Position numbers and translations under genes: made by a program. Positions 44,485-56,432 of a stretch of DNA of 64,000 nucleotides are shown here, piece by piece; position 1 is the first letter of the stretch; every line of letters starts with the position of its first letter. The notes under the pieces are model-generated. The model was not told the origin of the DNA and searched no databases. It saw nothing but the letters and a program-made list of their open reading frames with translations. The stretch comes from Nakamurella multipartita DSM 44233 (GTDB lineage Bacteria; Actinomycetota; Actinomycetes; Mycobacteriales; Nakamurellaceae): NCBI RefSeq assembly GCF_000024365.1, contig NC_013235.1, positions 2,480,001 through 2,544,000 of the forward strand, written 5' to 3'.

Positions 44485-46866
44485 GTGACCGAGCCCGACA
44501 CCGACCAGCAGATCGTCAGCCGCATCGCCGGGGAACTCAACGCCCAGCCCTGGCAGGTGCAGGCGGCCGTCGCGCTGCTGGACGAGGGGGCCACCGTCCC
44601 GTTCATCGCCCGGTACCGCAAGGAGGTCACCGGCTCGTTGGACGACGCGCAGCTGCGCGATCTGACCGAGCGGCTGGACTACCTGCGCGACCTGGCCGAT
44701 CGCAAGAAGGCCGTGTTGGAATCCATTGCCGCGCAGGGCAAGTTGACCGACGCGCTGGCCGCGTCGATCCAGGCGGCGGACACCAAGGCCCGGGTCGAAG
44801 ACATCTACCTGCCGTTCAAGCCCAAGCGGCGGACCAAGGCCCAGATCGCCCGGGAGGCCGGCCTGGAGCCGCTGGCCGACGGCCTGCTCGGCGATCCGCG
44901 GGTCGACCCGGCGGCCGCGGCCGCGGCCTTCGTCGACCCGGACAAGGGGGTGGCCGACGGCGACGCCGCCCTGGCCGGGGCCCGCGCGATCCTGACCGAG
45001 CGCTTCGGCGAGGACGCCGATCTGGTCGGTGAACTGCGCGAGCTGCTGTGGCAGCGGGGCGGGCTGGTCAGCACCGTGCGCGACGCCGGGCACGAGGACG
45101 CCGCCCGGTTCGCCGACTACCACGACTTCTCCGAGTCGGTGAAATCCATGCCCTCGCACCGCATTCTGGCGATGTTCCGGGGGGAGAGCACGGGCGTGCT
45201 CAGCCTGGCCGTCGACCCCGAGGCGGCCCCGGCCGATCCCACCGATCCGACCGGCCCGGCCGTGCTCTCGGACTACGAGCGGCGCATCGCCGGCGCGTTT
45301 GGCATCGCCGATCGGGGCCGGCCGGCCGACCCGTGGTTGCTGGACACCGTTCGCTGGGCCTGGCGCACCCGGATCGTGGTGTCGCTGGGCATCGACGTGC
45401 GGACCCGGCTGCGCCAGTCGGCCGAGGCCGATGCGGCCGCGGTGTTCGCGGCCAACCTCAAGGACCTGCTGCTGGCCGCGCCGGCCGGCGGCCGGCCCAC
45501 CCTGGGCCTGGACCCGGGCTTTCGCACCGGGGTCAAGGTGGCGGTGGTGGACGGCACCGGCAAGGTGCTGGCCACCGACACGATCTACCCGCACCAGCCG
45601 GCCAACCGGTGGGACGCCGCGCTGGCCAGCCTGCACCGGCTGGTCACCACCCACGGCGTCGAGCTGGTGGCCATCGGCAACGGCACCGCGTCCCGGGAAA
45701 CCGACCGGCTGGCCGCGGATCTGGTCAAGCAGTGCCCGGGCCTGACCAAGGTCATGGTGTCCGAGGCGGGCGCCTCGGTGTACTCGGCCTCGGCCTACGC
45801 CTCCGGTGAGTTGCCCGACCTGGACGTGTCGCTGCGCGGCGCGGTGTCCATCGCCCGCCGGTTGCAGGATCCGCTGGCCGAGCTGGTCAAGATCGACCCC
45901 AAGTCCATCGGGGTCGGCCAGTACCAGCACGACATTGCCGAATCGACGCTGACCCGTTCGCTCAACGCCGTCGTCGAGGACTGCGTCAACGCCGTCGGCG
46001 TCGAGGTCAACACCGCGTCCGTGCCGCTGCTCGCACGGGTCTCCGGGGTGACCACCACGCTGGCCGAGAACATCGTCCGGCACCGGGACACCAATGGCCC
46101 CTTCACCTCTCGGCAGGACCTCAAGCACGTCGCGCGCCTGGGCCCCAAGGCCTACGAGCAGTGCGCCGGGTTCCTGCGGATCCGTGGCGGCAGCGATCCG
46201 CTGGACTCCTCGGGGGTGCACCCGGAGGCCTACACGGTGGTGCGGCGGATCCTCACCCGCACCGGCGGCGACGTGCGGACCCTGGTCGGCAACACCACGG
46301 TGCTGCGCACGTTGCGGCCGCAGGAGTTCACCGACGAGACCTTCGGCGTGCCGACGGTGACCGACATCCTGGCCGAGCTGGAAAAGCCCGGCCGGGACCC
46401 GCGGCCCGCGTTCACCACCGCCACCTTCGCCGACGGCGTGGAGAAGATCGCCGACCTGCGGGTGGGCATGGTGCTCGAGGGCGTGGTCACCAACGTCGCC
46501 GCCTTCGGAGCGTTCGTCGACGTCGGGGTGCACCAGGACGGGCTGGTGCACGTCTCGGCGATGTCCCGGACGTTCATCAGCGACCCGCGCGAGGTCGTCA
46601 CCTCCGGTCAGGTCGTCAAGGTCAAGGTGATGGCCGTGGACGAGCAGCGCAAGCGGATCTCGTTGACCCTGCGGCTGGACGACGAACCGGGCGCGCCGGC
46701 GGCCGGCCCCAAGGGGTCACGGCCGGCGCCGGCCCGGTCCGGCGGCGGCCGCCCGGCCAGCGGGCAGCGGTCGGACCGGGGCCGGCAGGGCGGGGCCCGG
46801 GGCGATCGGCCGGCCCCCGGCGGGGCGATGGCGGACGCGTTGCGGCGGGCCGGATTGGGCCAGTAA
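44485..46866 (+). CDS. tex: Tex-family RNA-binding protein
   Basis: 793 aa. Order: N-terminal helical Tex domain (TVPFIARYRKEVTGSLDD), YqgF-like nuclease fold (LGLDPGFRTGVKVAVVDGTG), helix-hairpin-helix (RVSGVTTTLAENIVRHRD) and S1 domain (about 655-725; GMVLEGVVTNVAAFGAFVDV). A Gly/Arg-rich tail of about 55 residues ends it. Tex acts in transcription and RNA metabolism. The GTG start follows AGGAGAG by some 10 bases. Confidence 0.95.
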   Translation: MTEPDTDQQIVSRIAGELNAQPWQVQAAVALLDEGATVPFIARYRKEVTGSLDDAQLRDLTERLDYLRDLADRKKAVLESIAAQGKLTDALAASIQAADTKARVEDIYLPFKPKRRTKAQIAREAGLEPLADGLLGDPRVDPAAAAAAFVDPDKGVADGDAALAGARAILTERFGEDADLVGELRELLWQRGGLVSTVRDAGHEDAARFADYHDFSESVKSMPSHRILAMFRGESTGVLSLAVDPEAAPADPTDPTGPAVLSDYERRIAGAFGIADRGRPADPWLLDTVRWAWRTRIVVSLGIDVRTRLRQSAEADAAAVFAANLKDLLLAAPAGGRPTLGLDPGFRTGVKVAVVDGTGKVLATDTIYPHQPANRWDAALASLHRLVTTHGVELVAIGNGTASRETDRLAADLVKQCPGLTKVMVSEAGASVYSASAYASGELPDLDVSLRGAVSIARRLQDPLAELVKIDPKSIGVGQYQHDIAESTLTRSLNAVVEDCVNAVGVEVNTASVPLLARVSGVTTTLAENIVRHRDTNGPFTSRQDLKHVARLGPKAYEQCAGFLRIRGGSDPLDSSGVHPEAYTVVRRILTRTGGDVRTLVGNTTVLRTLRPQEFTDETFGVPTVTDILAELEKPGRDPRPAFTTATFADGVEKIADLRVGMVLEGVVTNVAAFGAFVDVGVHQDGLVHVSAMSRTFISDPREVVTSGQVVKVKVMAVDEQRKRISLTLRLDDEPGAPAAGPKGSRPAPARSGGGRPASGQRSDRGRQGGARGDRPAPGGAMADALRRAGLGQ

Positions 46867-46909
46867 CGCTCGCCCGACGCTGGTGGCCGGGAAGCGGCCC
46901 GGTCACCGG

Positions 46910-46915
46910 TAGACT
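46910..46915 (+). promoter_or_regulatory. Candidate -10 box of the ABC-F gene
   Basis: TAGACT ends 8 nt before the GTG at 46924; no Shine-Dalgarno is visible, which agrees with a leaderless message. Confidence 0.5.
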
Positions 46916-46923
46916 CGGCACAC

Positions 46924-48549
46924 GTGATCACCGCGACCGGTCTGGAATTGCGGGCCGGGACCAGGATCCTGCTCGCCGACACTGCCCTGCGCGTGCACGC
47001 AGGCGATCGAATCGGCCTGGTCGGACGCAACGGCGCCGGCAAGACCACCACCCTGCGGGTACTGGCCGGGGAGTCGCTGCCCTACGCGGGCAGCGTCACC
47101 GCCTCCACTCCGATCGGCTACCTGCCGCAGGACCCGCGCGAGGGTGACCTGGAGGTCACGGCCAAGAACCGGGTGCTCTCCGCCCGCGGCCTGGACGTCC
47201 TGGTCGCCGATCTGGAGAAGGTCCAGATCCGGATGGCCGAGCTGACCGACGCCGCGGAACTGGACGCCGCGACCCGCCAGTACGGCCGGATCGAGGATCG
47301 GTTCGCCTCCCTCGGCGGCTATGCGGCCGAGTCCGAGGCGGCCCGGATCTGCTCCAACCTGGGTCTGCCGGACCGGGTGCTGGCCCAGCAGATGAGCACG
47401 CTGTCCGGCGGGCAGCGGCGCCGGGTCGAACTGGCCCGGATCCTGTTCGGGGCGCGCGCCGAGGATGGCGCCGGCTCGGGCACCATGCTGCTGCTGGACG
47501 AGCCGACCAACCACCTGGACGCCGACTCGATCGTCTGGCTGCGCGACTACCTGCGGCTGTTCTCCGGCGGCGTGGTGATCATCTCGCACGACGTGGACCT
47601 GCTGGCCGCGGTGGTGAACAAGGTCTGGTTCCTGGACGCGGTCCGCGGCGAGCTGGACCCGTACAACATGAGCTGGTCGCGCTACCTGGAGGCGCGGGCC
47701 ACCGACGAGCAGCGCCGCCGCCGGGAACGGGCCAATGCCGAGAAGAAGGCGTCCGCGCTGATGGCCCAGGCGGCCAAGCTCGGCGCCAAGGCGACCAAGG
47801 CGGCCGCGGCCCACCAGATGGTGCGCCGGGCCGAGAAACTGATCTCCGGCCTGGACGACGTGCGGATGGCCGACAAGGTGGCCAAGATCCGGTTCCCGCA
47901 GCCCGCCGCCTGCGGTCGCACCCCGCTGACCGCCGAAGGGCTCTCGAAGTCCTACGGCTCGCTGGAGGTCTTCAGCGGGGTCGACCTGGCCATCGACCGG
48001 GGCAGCCGGGTGGTGGTGCTCGGACTGAACGGCGCCGGCAAGACGACCCTGCTGCGGCTGCTCGGCGGAACCGAACGGCCGGACACCGGCGAGGTGGTAC
48101 CCGGGCACGGGCTCAAGCTCGGTTACTTCGCCCAGGAACACGACACCATCGACCCCGACGCCACGGTCTGGGAGAACACCCGGCACGCCGCCCCCGACGC
48201 CGGCGCCCAGGAGCTGCGCAACCTACTCGGTTCGTTCATGTTCACCGGTGAGCAGCTGGACCAGGCGGCCGGCACCCTGTCCGGCGGTGAGAAGACCCGG
48301 CTCGCGCTGGCCGGCTTGGTGTCCTCGGCGGCCAACGTCCTGCTGCTGGACGAACCGACCAACAACCTGGATCCGGCCAGCCGCGAGCAGGTGCTGGAGG
48401 CGCTGCGCTCCTACGCGGGGGCGGTCGTCCTGGTCACCCACGACCCCGGCGCGGTCGTCGCGCTGCAGCCCGAGCGGGTCATCCTGCTGCCCGACGGCAC
48501 CGAGGACCACTGGTCGCCGGACTACCTGGATCTGGTCGAACTGGCCTGA
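46924..48549 (+). CDS. ABC-F family ATPase
   Basis: 541 aa, two ABC domains in one chain and no membrane part. Walker A sites are GRNGAGKTTTL (about 38) and GLNGAGKTTLL (about 363), signatures LSGGQRRRVELARI and LSGGEKTRLALAG, with LLLDEPTNHLD and LLLDEPTNNLD. The inter-domain linker (about 250-320) is rich in Lys/Ala/Arg. ABC-F proteins act on the ribosome, some giving antibiotic resistance, others helping translation. The mycobacterial homologue sits in the same gene order. Confidence 0.94.
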   Translation: MITATGLELRAGTRILLADTALRVHAGDRIGLVGRNGAGKTTTLRVLAGESLPYAGSVTASTPIGYLPQDPREGDLEVTAKNRVLSARGLDVLVADLEKVQIRMAELTDAAELDAATRQYGRIEDRFASLGGYAAESEAARICSNLGLPDRVLAQQMSTLSGGQRRRVELARILFGARAEDGAGSGTMLLLDEPTNHLDADSIVWLRDYLRLFSGGVVIISHDVDLLAAVVNKVWFLDAVRGELDPYNMSWSRYLEARATDEQRRRRERANAEKKASALMAQAAKLGAKATKAAAAHQMVRRAEKLISGLDDVRMADKVAKIRFPQPAACGRTPLTAEGLSKSYGSLEVFSGVDLAIDRGSRVVVLGLNGAGKTTLLRLLGGTERPDTGEVVPGHGLKLGYFAQEHDTIDPDATVWENTRHAAPDAGAQELRNLLGSFMFTGEQLDQAAGTLSGGEKTRLALAGLVSSAANVLLLDEPTNNLDPASREQVLEALRSYAGAVVLVTHDPGAVVALQPERVILLPDGTEDHWSPDYLDLVELA

Positions 48550-48664
48550 ATCGGTTCCGGCGGCGATGCCACCGGTGGCGGGTCGGCCGGTTCTGTTCGA
48601 TCATGGACGACAGACCTGCCCAACCGCCGAATAGTGACCGGGCATCCAACCGAGGGGTGGCGAC

Positions 48665-48913
48665 GTGGCCACAGAGACCAAGACAGCATCGAAGACGGCC
48701 AAGACCGTGACGATCAAGAAGGGCGCCCGGATCACCGGTCCGGCTCGGGACAAGCTGGCCGCCGATCTGCGCAAGAAGTACGAGAAGGGTCAGAGCATCC
48801 GGGCCCTGGCCGAGGGCACCGGCCGTTCCTACGGGTTCGTGCACCGGTTGCTGCTGGACGCCGAGGTCCCCCTGCGCGGGCGGGGCGGAGCCACCCGCAC
48901 GAAGAAGAAGTGA
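48665..48913 (+). CDS. 82-aa helix-turn-helix protein
   Basis: A Lys/Thr-rich start (about 1-25) is followed by a helix-turn-helix (ADLRKKYEKGQSIRALAEGT, GRSYGFVHRLLLDAEV) and a basic end (ATRTKKK). It corresponds to the small HTH protein found after the ABC-F gene in other Actinobacteria. GAGGGG lies 9 nt before the GTG. Its stop overlaps the enoyl-CoA hydratase start (GTGA). Likely DNA-binding, targets unknown. Confidence 0.85.
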   Translation: MATETKTASKTAKTVTIKKGARITGPARDKLAADLRKKYEKGQSIRALAEGTGRSYGFVHRLLLDAEVPLRGRGGATRTKKK

Positions 48914-49737
48914 GCCCCGGCCCCGGGACCGGCATCGATCAGCACCTGCTGGACAGCGGTCACGTCGTCCTGCGGGTCGACGGGCCGGTGGCCACGGTCG
49001 CCCTGGACCGGCCGGCCGCCCGCAACGCGCAGCTGCCGCAGACCTGGGCCGCCCTGGCCCACCTGGGGGAGACGCTCGGCGACGACATCCGGGTGGTGAT
49101 CGTCTGCGGCGAGGGCCCGTCGTTCTCGGCGGGCCTGGACCGCTCGGCCTTCGGACCATCGCCCGACTCGTTGCTGGGCACCATCGCCCGGGCCCCGCTC
49201 AGCGTCGCCGACGAGTCGATCGCCGGGTTCCAGCGGGCCTTCACCTGGCTGTCCGACTCCCGGTTCGTCTCCATCGCCGCGGTCGCCGGGCACGCCGTCG
49301 GCGCCGGTTTCCAGCTCGCCCTGGCGTGCGACCTGATCGTCGTCGCCGACGACGCCGAATTCCGGATGGCCGAGGTCAGCTACGGGCTGGTGCCCGACCT
49401 GACCGGAACCGGCCGGCTGCTGCGGCTGGTGGGCTACCAACGGGCGCTGGAGATCTGTGCGACCGGCCGGCACGTGCACGCGGACGAGGCCGTGCGCATC
49501 GGCCTGGCCCTGTGCAGCGTCCCGCGGGAGGAGTTGGACGCGGCCGTCGCCGACCTGGCCGCCGCCCTGGTCGAGTCACCGACCGAGGCGGTGCGCTCGA
49601 TCAAGGGTCTGCTGGCCGGGGCGCACGACCGAACGGTCGAGGAGCAGCACGCCGCCGAACGCGCCGCCCAGATCCCCCTGCTGCACCGGCTGGCCGCCGC
49701 CGCCCGCAGCGCCGCCGCCTCCGAAGCCGCCCGCTGA
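48910..49737 (+). CDS. Enoyl-CoA hydratase/isomerase
   Basis: 275 aa crotonase-fold protein. The oxyanion loops appear as GPSFSAGLDRSAF and AGHAVGAGFQLALACDLIV. At the first acid position (MAEVSYGLVPDLTGTGRL) a glutamate/aspartate pair typical of hydratases is partly replaced, so the exact reaction (hydratase or isomerase) is open. The GTG overlaps the HTH stop. It is convergent with acnR. Confidence 0.87.
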   Translation: MSPGPGTGIDQHLLDSGHVVLRVDGPVATVALDRPAARNAQLPQTWAALAHLGETLGDDIRVVIVCGEGPSFSAGLDRSAFGPSPDSLLGTIARAPLSVADESIAGFQRAFTWLSDSRFVSIAAVAGHAVGAGFQLALACDLIVVADDAEFRMAEVSYGLVPDLTGTGRLLRLVGYQRALEICATGRHVHADEAVRIGLALCSVPREELDAAVADLAAALVESPTEAVRSIKGLLAGAHDRTVEEQHAAERAAQIPLLHRLAAAARSAAASEAAR

Positions 49738-49762
49738 CCCGCCCGGACGACCCCTACCTCTC

Positions 49763-49861
49763 GCGCGGATCAACTTCGCCGGCGCGGCTGAAGTCGTTGA
49801 CTCCAGTCACACCAGTCTCATTCGGGGTCAGTTGATCCGCGCAGAAGTAGTTGATCCGCGC
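49763..49861. repeat. 13-mer GCGCGGATCAACT present three times
   Basis: GCGCGGATCAACT (49763-49775) and its exact reverse complement AGTTGATCCGCGC at 49830-49842 and again at 49849-49861. The region lies between two convergent genes and could terminate both. The two direct copies are spaced 19 bp. Confidence 0.85.
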
Positions 49862-49913
49862 GGGGTGGTCCAACCGCGCAGGGGTGGAGGATCGGCGCGA
49901 GAGGAGCTGGGGA

Positions 49914-50474
49914 TCAGCCCTGGCGGACTGATCCTTCGACCAGATCCAGGACCCGCTCCAGCCGGTCGGCCGGCAGGCCGGCCGCCAGGTGGGCCGTCAG
50001 ACCCTCCATGACCAGCTCGAGATAGCTCGCCACCTGGTCGATCTCGGCGTCCGCGCGGAGCGCGCCGAGCTGGCGTTGACCGCGCAACCGATCCCGCACG
50101 GCCGCCCCCAGCTCGTCCAGTTGCGGCTGCCAGGCGACCCGGAAGGCCGGATCGGTCCGCAGCCGGCGAGCGATCTCCAGCTGCGTCCCGATCCGTTCGG
50201 CGTCCGGTGCGGCGATCATCTCGCGCATCACCTGCACCAGACCGTGCTCGGTCACCGTCTGCCGCATGGCGGCCGCGTCCTGCTCCGCGACCGCCAGGAA
50301 CAGCGCCTCCTTGTCGGCGAAGTGATGGAAGATCGCCCCACGAGACAGGCCGATCTCCTCCTCCAGCACCCGCACCGTTGCGCCCTCATAACCGTGCCGG
50401 GCGAAACAGGCGCGGGCGCCGTCGAGGATCTGCTGCCGGCGCGCCCGCAGGTGGTCGGGACTGACCTTGGGCAC
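49914..50474 (-). CDS. acnR: TetR-family repressor AcnR
   Basis: 186 aa. The N-terminal helix-turn-helix (RQQILDGARACFARHGYEG, IGLSRGAIFHHFADKEALF) is TetR-type; the helical C-terminal domain would bind the effector. The gene lies 9 bases after acnA on the same strand, the arrangement of AcnR of corynebacteria and mycobacteria, which represses aconitase. A matching AcnR box is present upstream of acnA. The start is GTG 50474. Confidence 0.9.
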   Translation of the reverse strand: MPKVSPDHLRARRQQILDGARACFARHGYEGATVRVLEEEIGLSRGAIFHHFADKEALFLAVAEQDAAAMRQTVTEHGLVQVMREMIAAPDAERIGTQLEIARRLRTDPAFRVAWQPQLDELGAAVRDRLRGQRQLGALRADAEIDQVASYLELVMEGLTAHLAAGLPADRLERVLDLVEGSVRQG

Positions 50475-50483
50475 CGGGCCGGC

Positions 50484-53327
<2,844 letters not shown>

Positions 53328-53715
53328 GGAGTTCTCCTCACTTCGGGCGGCGCGGCGGTGGGCCTCCCGGCGGCGGCGCGGGCGACCCGAGGCCATTGTC
53401 GTCCGGGCGATCGGGGTGGGCGCACCGGCCCCGGCCTCGACACCGGACTCTGACGGACTCGAGTTCAAACAGTACGCTTGTCCTGCTATTTGGTGCAAAC
53501 GAGCGCGGCCGGCGTGTCGAGGTGGGTCGGACGGCCGGGTCGGGACAGCCTGCCGCACCCACATTGCCGCGGTGTTGCCGGCGCCGGTATGGGGGCGGTG
53601 CGGCCGGGTTCGGTCGAGCTTCGCGGACGAAGGCCGCGGAGAATCGGGCAGGGCCCACACGAGGGCGCGGCTTTGATCAGCCCAGCCGGGTGGGGGTGGC
53701 CCGCGCGCAGATGCC
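53328..53715. other. acnA upstream region
   Basis: No gene is supported. It holds the acnA leader of about 130 nt, the promoter and AcnR-type box described separately, and GC-rich sequence without clear structure up to the terminator of the next gene. Confidence 0.6.
53469..53498 (-). promoter_or_regulatory. acnA promoter with AcnR operator
   Basis: Minus strand: TTGCAC (53498-53493), 18-bp spacer, TACTGT (53474-53469). The sequence CAGGACAAGCGTACTG (53485-53470) fits CAGNACnnnCGTACTG, the AcnR site that I recall from corynebacteria, at all fixed positions and covers the -10. Confidence 0.75.
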
Positions 53716-53750
53716 GAAGAGCCCCGGGCGGCTGGCGCCCGGGGCCCTTC
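53716..53750 (-). terminator. Strong GC hairpin terminator
   Basis: GCCCCGGGCG-GCTGG-CGCCCGGGGC with GAAG/CTTC flanks, about 30 bases past the stop of the membrane protein at 53779. On the minus strand CTCTTC follows. It separates that gene from acnA. Confidence 0.7.
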
Positions 53751-53778
53751 GTGGAGTGTCGGTGGGACCGACGAGTTG

Positions 53779-55386
53779 TTAGTTGCCGGACAGGGTGATC
53801 AGGTAGTCGACGTCGCCCGGCTCCAGGCCCTTGAGCAGCGAGGTGAACACGTCACCGGCCGACCGCACCGGGCTGACGTACCACTGGCCGTCCACCTGGG
53901 TGGTGACCAGGCCCAGACCGATGACCTGCTTGAACTCGCGCTTGATGATGTCGACGGCCTGCTGGTCCAGATCGGCGGAATCGGCGTACTGCGCGATGTA
54001 GGTGTCGATGGTGCTGTCGTCGATGGTGGTGGCCGGCTGGCCCGGGGCCGACACGGTGAGCGAACCGGCGGACGGGTCGCGCTCGATGGTGATCGTCTGG
54101 CCGTCGGCAGTGATGGTCAGCGACTTGATCGAGACCTTCTTGCCGCCGGTGACGTCGCTGACGTCCCACTCGGTGTCGCTGATGGTGAAGCCCAGGTCCT
54201 GCATGTCGCCCTCGAGCGAGCCGCTGTCGGCCTGCTGCAGCAGCAGCTTGCCGTAGTCGTGCAGGGCACCCATCTCATCGGGCGGGGTCACCGCGATGAT
54301 GCCGGCCAGGTCGCCGGACTGGGCGGCCTTGAACAGCGCGTCCACCGCACCCTCCGGGCTGCTCGCACCGGCGGCCGGGATCGCGTCCGCGGCGGTCGGG
54401 TTGGGCAGGCCGGCTTCCTGGGTGGCGTTGTCGGCAATCGTGTAGAAGAAGCTGACGTACCAGTTGTCGCCCCGCTTGACGGTCGCGACGCGGAACGGCT
54501 TGCCGTCGTTCTTGGCCACCTCGTCGGCGATGTTGACCGTCTCGGACTGCGGCTGGACCTGATCGAGCTGGGAGCCGAAGGCATCCTTGATCTTGTCCGA
54601 CAGCGGCAGGTCCGACGGGTTGCTCTCGACGGTGATGGTGCCGCCGGTCAGCTTGACGATCTGCAGGTGGTCGTTGATGACGTCGTTGTCGCCGGCGAAG
54701 GTCAGGTCCTTGACGGTGATCTTGGTGCCGGTCATCGTGTCGGCCGACGCGTTCGGGCTCAACACCTCCAGGCGCTTGAGCTCGGTGATGATATCGCTGT
54801 TGAGGTCCTTGAACAGCGACGCCTCGGCCGGGTCCAGCTGGTCGGCCAGCCCGATCGGGTCGGAGTTGCTCAGGGTGGAGAACAGGGCGGTGACCGACGC
54901 CTGGGGAGTGGATTCGCCCCCGGCGGTGGCGGCCGTGGAGTTCTTGTCGCGGAAGGCGAAGAACCACACGCCGGCCGCGGCGACCAAGGCCACGACGACG
55001 ACCAGCGCCACGATCAGCGGCGTCTTGCTCTTCTTGGGTTCGGTGGCCGGGCCCTGGGTGTTCCAGGGCTGCTGGCCGGGTCCCTGCGGGGGGAAGGTCT
55101 GCGTGGGCGGCTGCTGCCAGCCCTGCGGCCCGGTCGGGGGCTGACCCTGCGGTCCGGTCTGCGGCTGCCAGCCCTGCGGGCCCGTCGGCTGGCCGGGAGC
55201 GCCCGGGCCGGGATTCTGGCCCCAGTTCTGCCCGCCGGGGTTGCCCCCGGGATTCTGCGGTCCGCCGCCCTGGCCGGGCTGTGGCCAGCCCTGGGGTCCG
55301 TTCGGGCCCTGCCAGGGTCCCTGGGGCGGTGGCCCGCCCGCCGGTCGACCCTGCGCCGGCCCCTGAGGTCCGCCCTGCTCGCTCAT
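53779..55386 (-). CDS. Membrane-anchored protein with Pro/Gly/Gln-rich N-terminus
   Basis: 535 aa. Residues 1-115 are low complexity (repeats of GPQGWQP type), followed by KKSK, one membrane helix (about 120-142) and a 390-residue extracellular part containing two similar halves, each opening with [14 protein letters not shown]- or [14 protein letters not shown]-like helices and ending in [10 protein letters not shown] or [10 protein letters not shown]. The halves suggest an internal duplication of an NTF2-like or lipoprotein-like fold. I know no function. It may be a cell-envelope protein. GAAGGG is near the start. Confidence 0.8.
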   Translation of the reverse strand: MSEQGGPQGPAQGRPAGGPPPQGPWQGPNGPQGWPQPGQGGGPQNPGGNPGGQNWGQNPGPGAPGQPTGPQGWQPQTGPQGQPPTGPQGWQQPPTQTFPPQGPGQQPWNTQGPATEPKKSKTPLIVALVVVVALVAAAGVWFFAFRDKNSTAATAGGESTPQASVTALFSTLSNSDPIGLADQLDPAEASLFKDLNSDIITELKRLEVLSPNASADTMTGTKITVKDLTFAGDNDVINDHLQIVKLTGGTITVESNPSDLPLSDKIKDAFGSQLDQVQPQSETVNIADEVAKNDGKPFRVATVKRGDNWYVSFFYTIADNATQEAGLPNPTAADAIPAAGASSPEGAVDALFKAAQSGDLAGIIAVTPPDEMGALHDYGKLLLQQADSGSLEGDMQDLGFTISDTEWDVSDVTGGKKVSIKSLTITADGQTITIERDPSAGSLTVSAPGQPATTIDDSTIDTYIAQYADSADLDQQAVDIIKREFKQVIGLGLVTTQVDGQWYVSPVRSAGDVFTSLLKGLEPGDVDYLITLSGN

Positions 55387-55616
55387 CGCGCGTGCATCCC
55401 TTCTATGTCGTGTTCCGGGCCGTTGAGTTCAGCCGGAATTTCTGACCCCGGTGTCGATCCCCGACGTTGCCGTCGTGAGGTCCGGTTGCGTGGTGGTGGT
55501 GCCACTCGTGCGCGGCGCAGCCGGGCGCGCCGGTTGCCGTGCAGGTTCAGGAGCGTCGACGCGCTCCCCTGGGACATCGGTCGAGCCCATGATGATGTGA
55601 CGTACGTCTCAGTCAT
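55383..55616 (-). CDS. Possible 77-aa upstream ORF
   Basis: Starts MTETYVTSSWARPMSQGS, is rich in Arg (NRRARLRRAR), and ends with a TGA overlapping the ATG of the membrane protein (ATGA). GGGGGTG lies before the ATG. It could be a leader coupling translation, or chance. No family is recognised. The remaining 55617-55648 has nothing. Confidence 0.3.
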   Translation of the reverse strand: MTETYVTSSWARPMSQGSASTLLNLHGNRRARLRRARVAPPPRNRTSRRQRRGSTPGSEIPAELNGPEHDIEGMHAR

Positions 55617-55648
55617 TTGGTTGCACCCCCGGCGACCATCATGACTGA

Positions 55649-56167
55649 TCAGGTGGACAACATCGAAGACCTCTGTGGCGGACGGGTGAAACTGTTACCG
55701 AATGTCGTCCCGATGCCACCGCCGATCAGCAGGAGGCCACCGGCGGCCATCACGCTCGGGCCGATCGGATCGAGGCGGACCGGGAGCCCACCGGAACGCA
55801 CCGCGAACAGCAGGATGCCGATCGACAGGGTCGCCGCGAACAACCCGATGACGACGGCCAGCACGCCGGTGGACCGCCACCAGCGCAGGGCGCCGGTCAC
55901 CACCGGGGCGAAGCACAGCACCCCCAGGAAGGGCCAGGCGCCGACGGCCACCGCCACCAGCCCGTCCTGGGCGAACCCCAGGCGTTCGAGCACCCCGACG
56001 ATCTCGTAGCTCGATCGCTTCACCGTGCCGGAGATGACCCAGGGCAGGAACGAGCCGACGACGACCAGGAGCAACCCGCATCCGGTGATCAAGCACCAGG
56101 CGATCAACAACCGCAGCCGGCGCGGCGACTCACCGCGGTCGTCTGTCGCTGCGAGGATCTGGGCCAC
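55649..56167 (-). CDS. Four-helix membrane protein, function unknown
   Basis: 172 aa. About four membrane segments, e.g. LIAWCLITGCGLLLVVVGSF and VLAVVIGLFAATLSIGILLF, with VGSFLPWV after the first. Short basic stretches give a cytoplasmic N-terminus. The GTG at 56167 is chosen because GACACT lies 6 nt upstream. It is divergent from the NlpC/P60 gene. I do not recognise the family. Confidence 0.7.
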   Translation of the reverse strand: MAQILAATDDRGESPRRLRLLIAWCLITGCGLLLVVVGSFLPWVISGTVKRSSYEIVGVLERLGFAQDGLVAVAVGAWPFLGVLCFAPVVTGALRWWRSTGVLAVVIGLFAATLSIGILLFAVRSGGLPVRLDPIGPSVMAAGGLLLIGGGIGTTFGNSFTRPPQRSSMLST

Positions 56168-56432
56168 CCGGTCAGTGTCCCGGAGGGCGGCCCGGCCGCC
56201 GCAAGTGGGTGATCGCTCGAAAAAGATCAGCCCGATTACGTCGCTCATGCGCGATTTGTCCGTTATGGGACGCAAGTGTTTGCCGTGACCGCTGGTCAAT
56301 AGGGGGATAGGAGTGGCATGGTTCTCCTGGCGTGTCGTCTTGACAGTTCCTGTCCAGTTCAACTCGCCAGTGTCCGTGCCAGCTGTGAGCAGCGGTCCGT
56401 CGTCAGGGCCCAGCGTGAGGAGGTGTGACGGC
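56168..56432. other. Divergent upstream region before the NlpC/P60 gene
   Basis: 265 bp. A consensus-like TTGACA is at 56340-56345 but no good -10 is spaced from it. I looked for a ydaO (c-di-AMP) riboswitch, common before such genes, and saw no convincing motif. A strong AGGAGGTG ends the region. Confidence 0.4.
56174..56179 (-). promoter_or_regulatory. Candidate -10 box (leaderless)
   Basis: GACACT on the minus strand, 6 nt before the GTG at 56167, as in the sufR and mptB promoters. Confidence 0.4.

Noticed and set aside
56168-56432. ydaO/c-di-AMP riboswitch before the NlpC/P60 gene
   Set aside because: Expected by analogy with other Actinobacteria, but I could not find the conserved core or paired stems.
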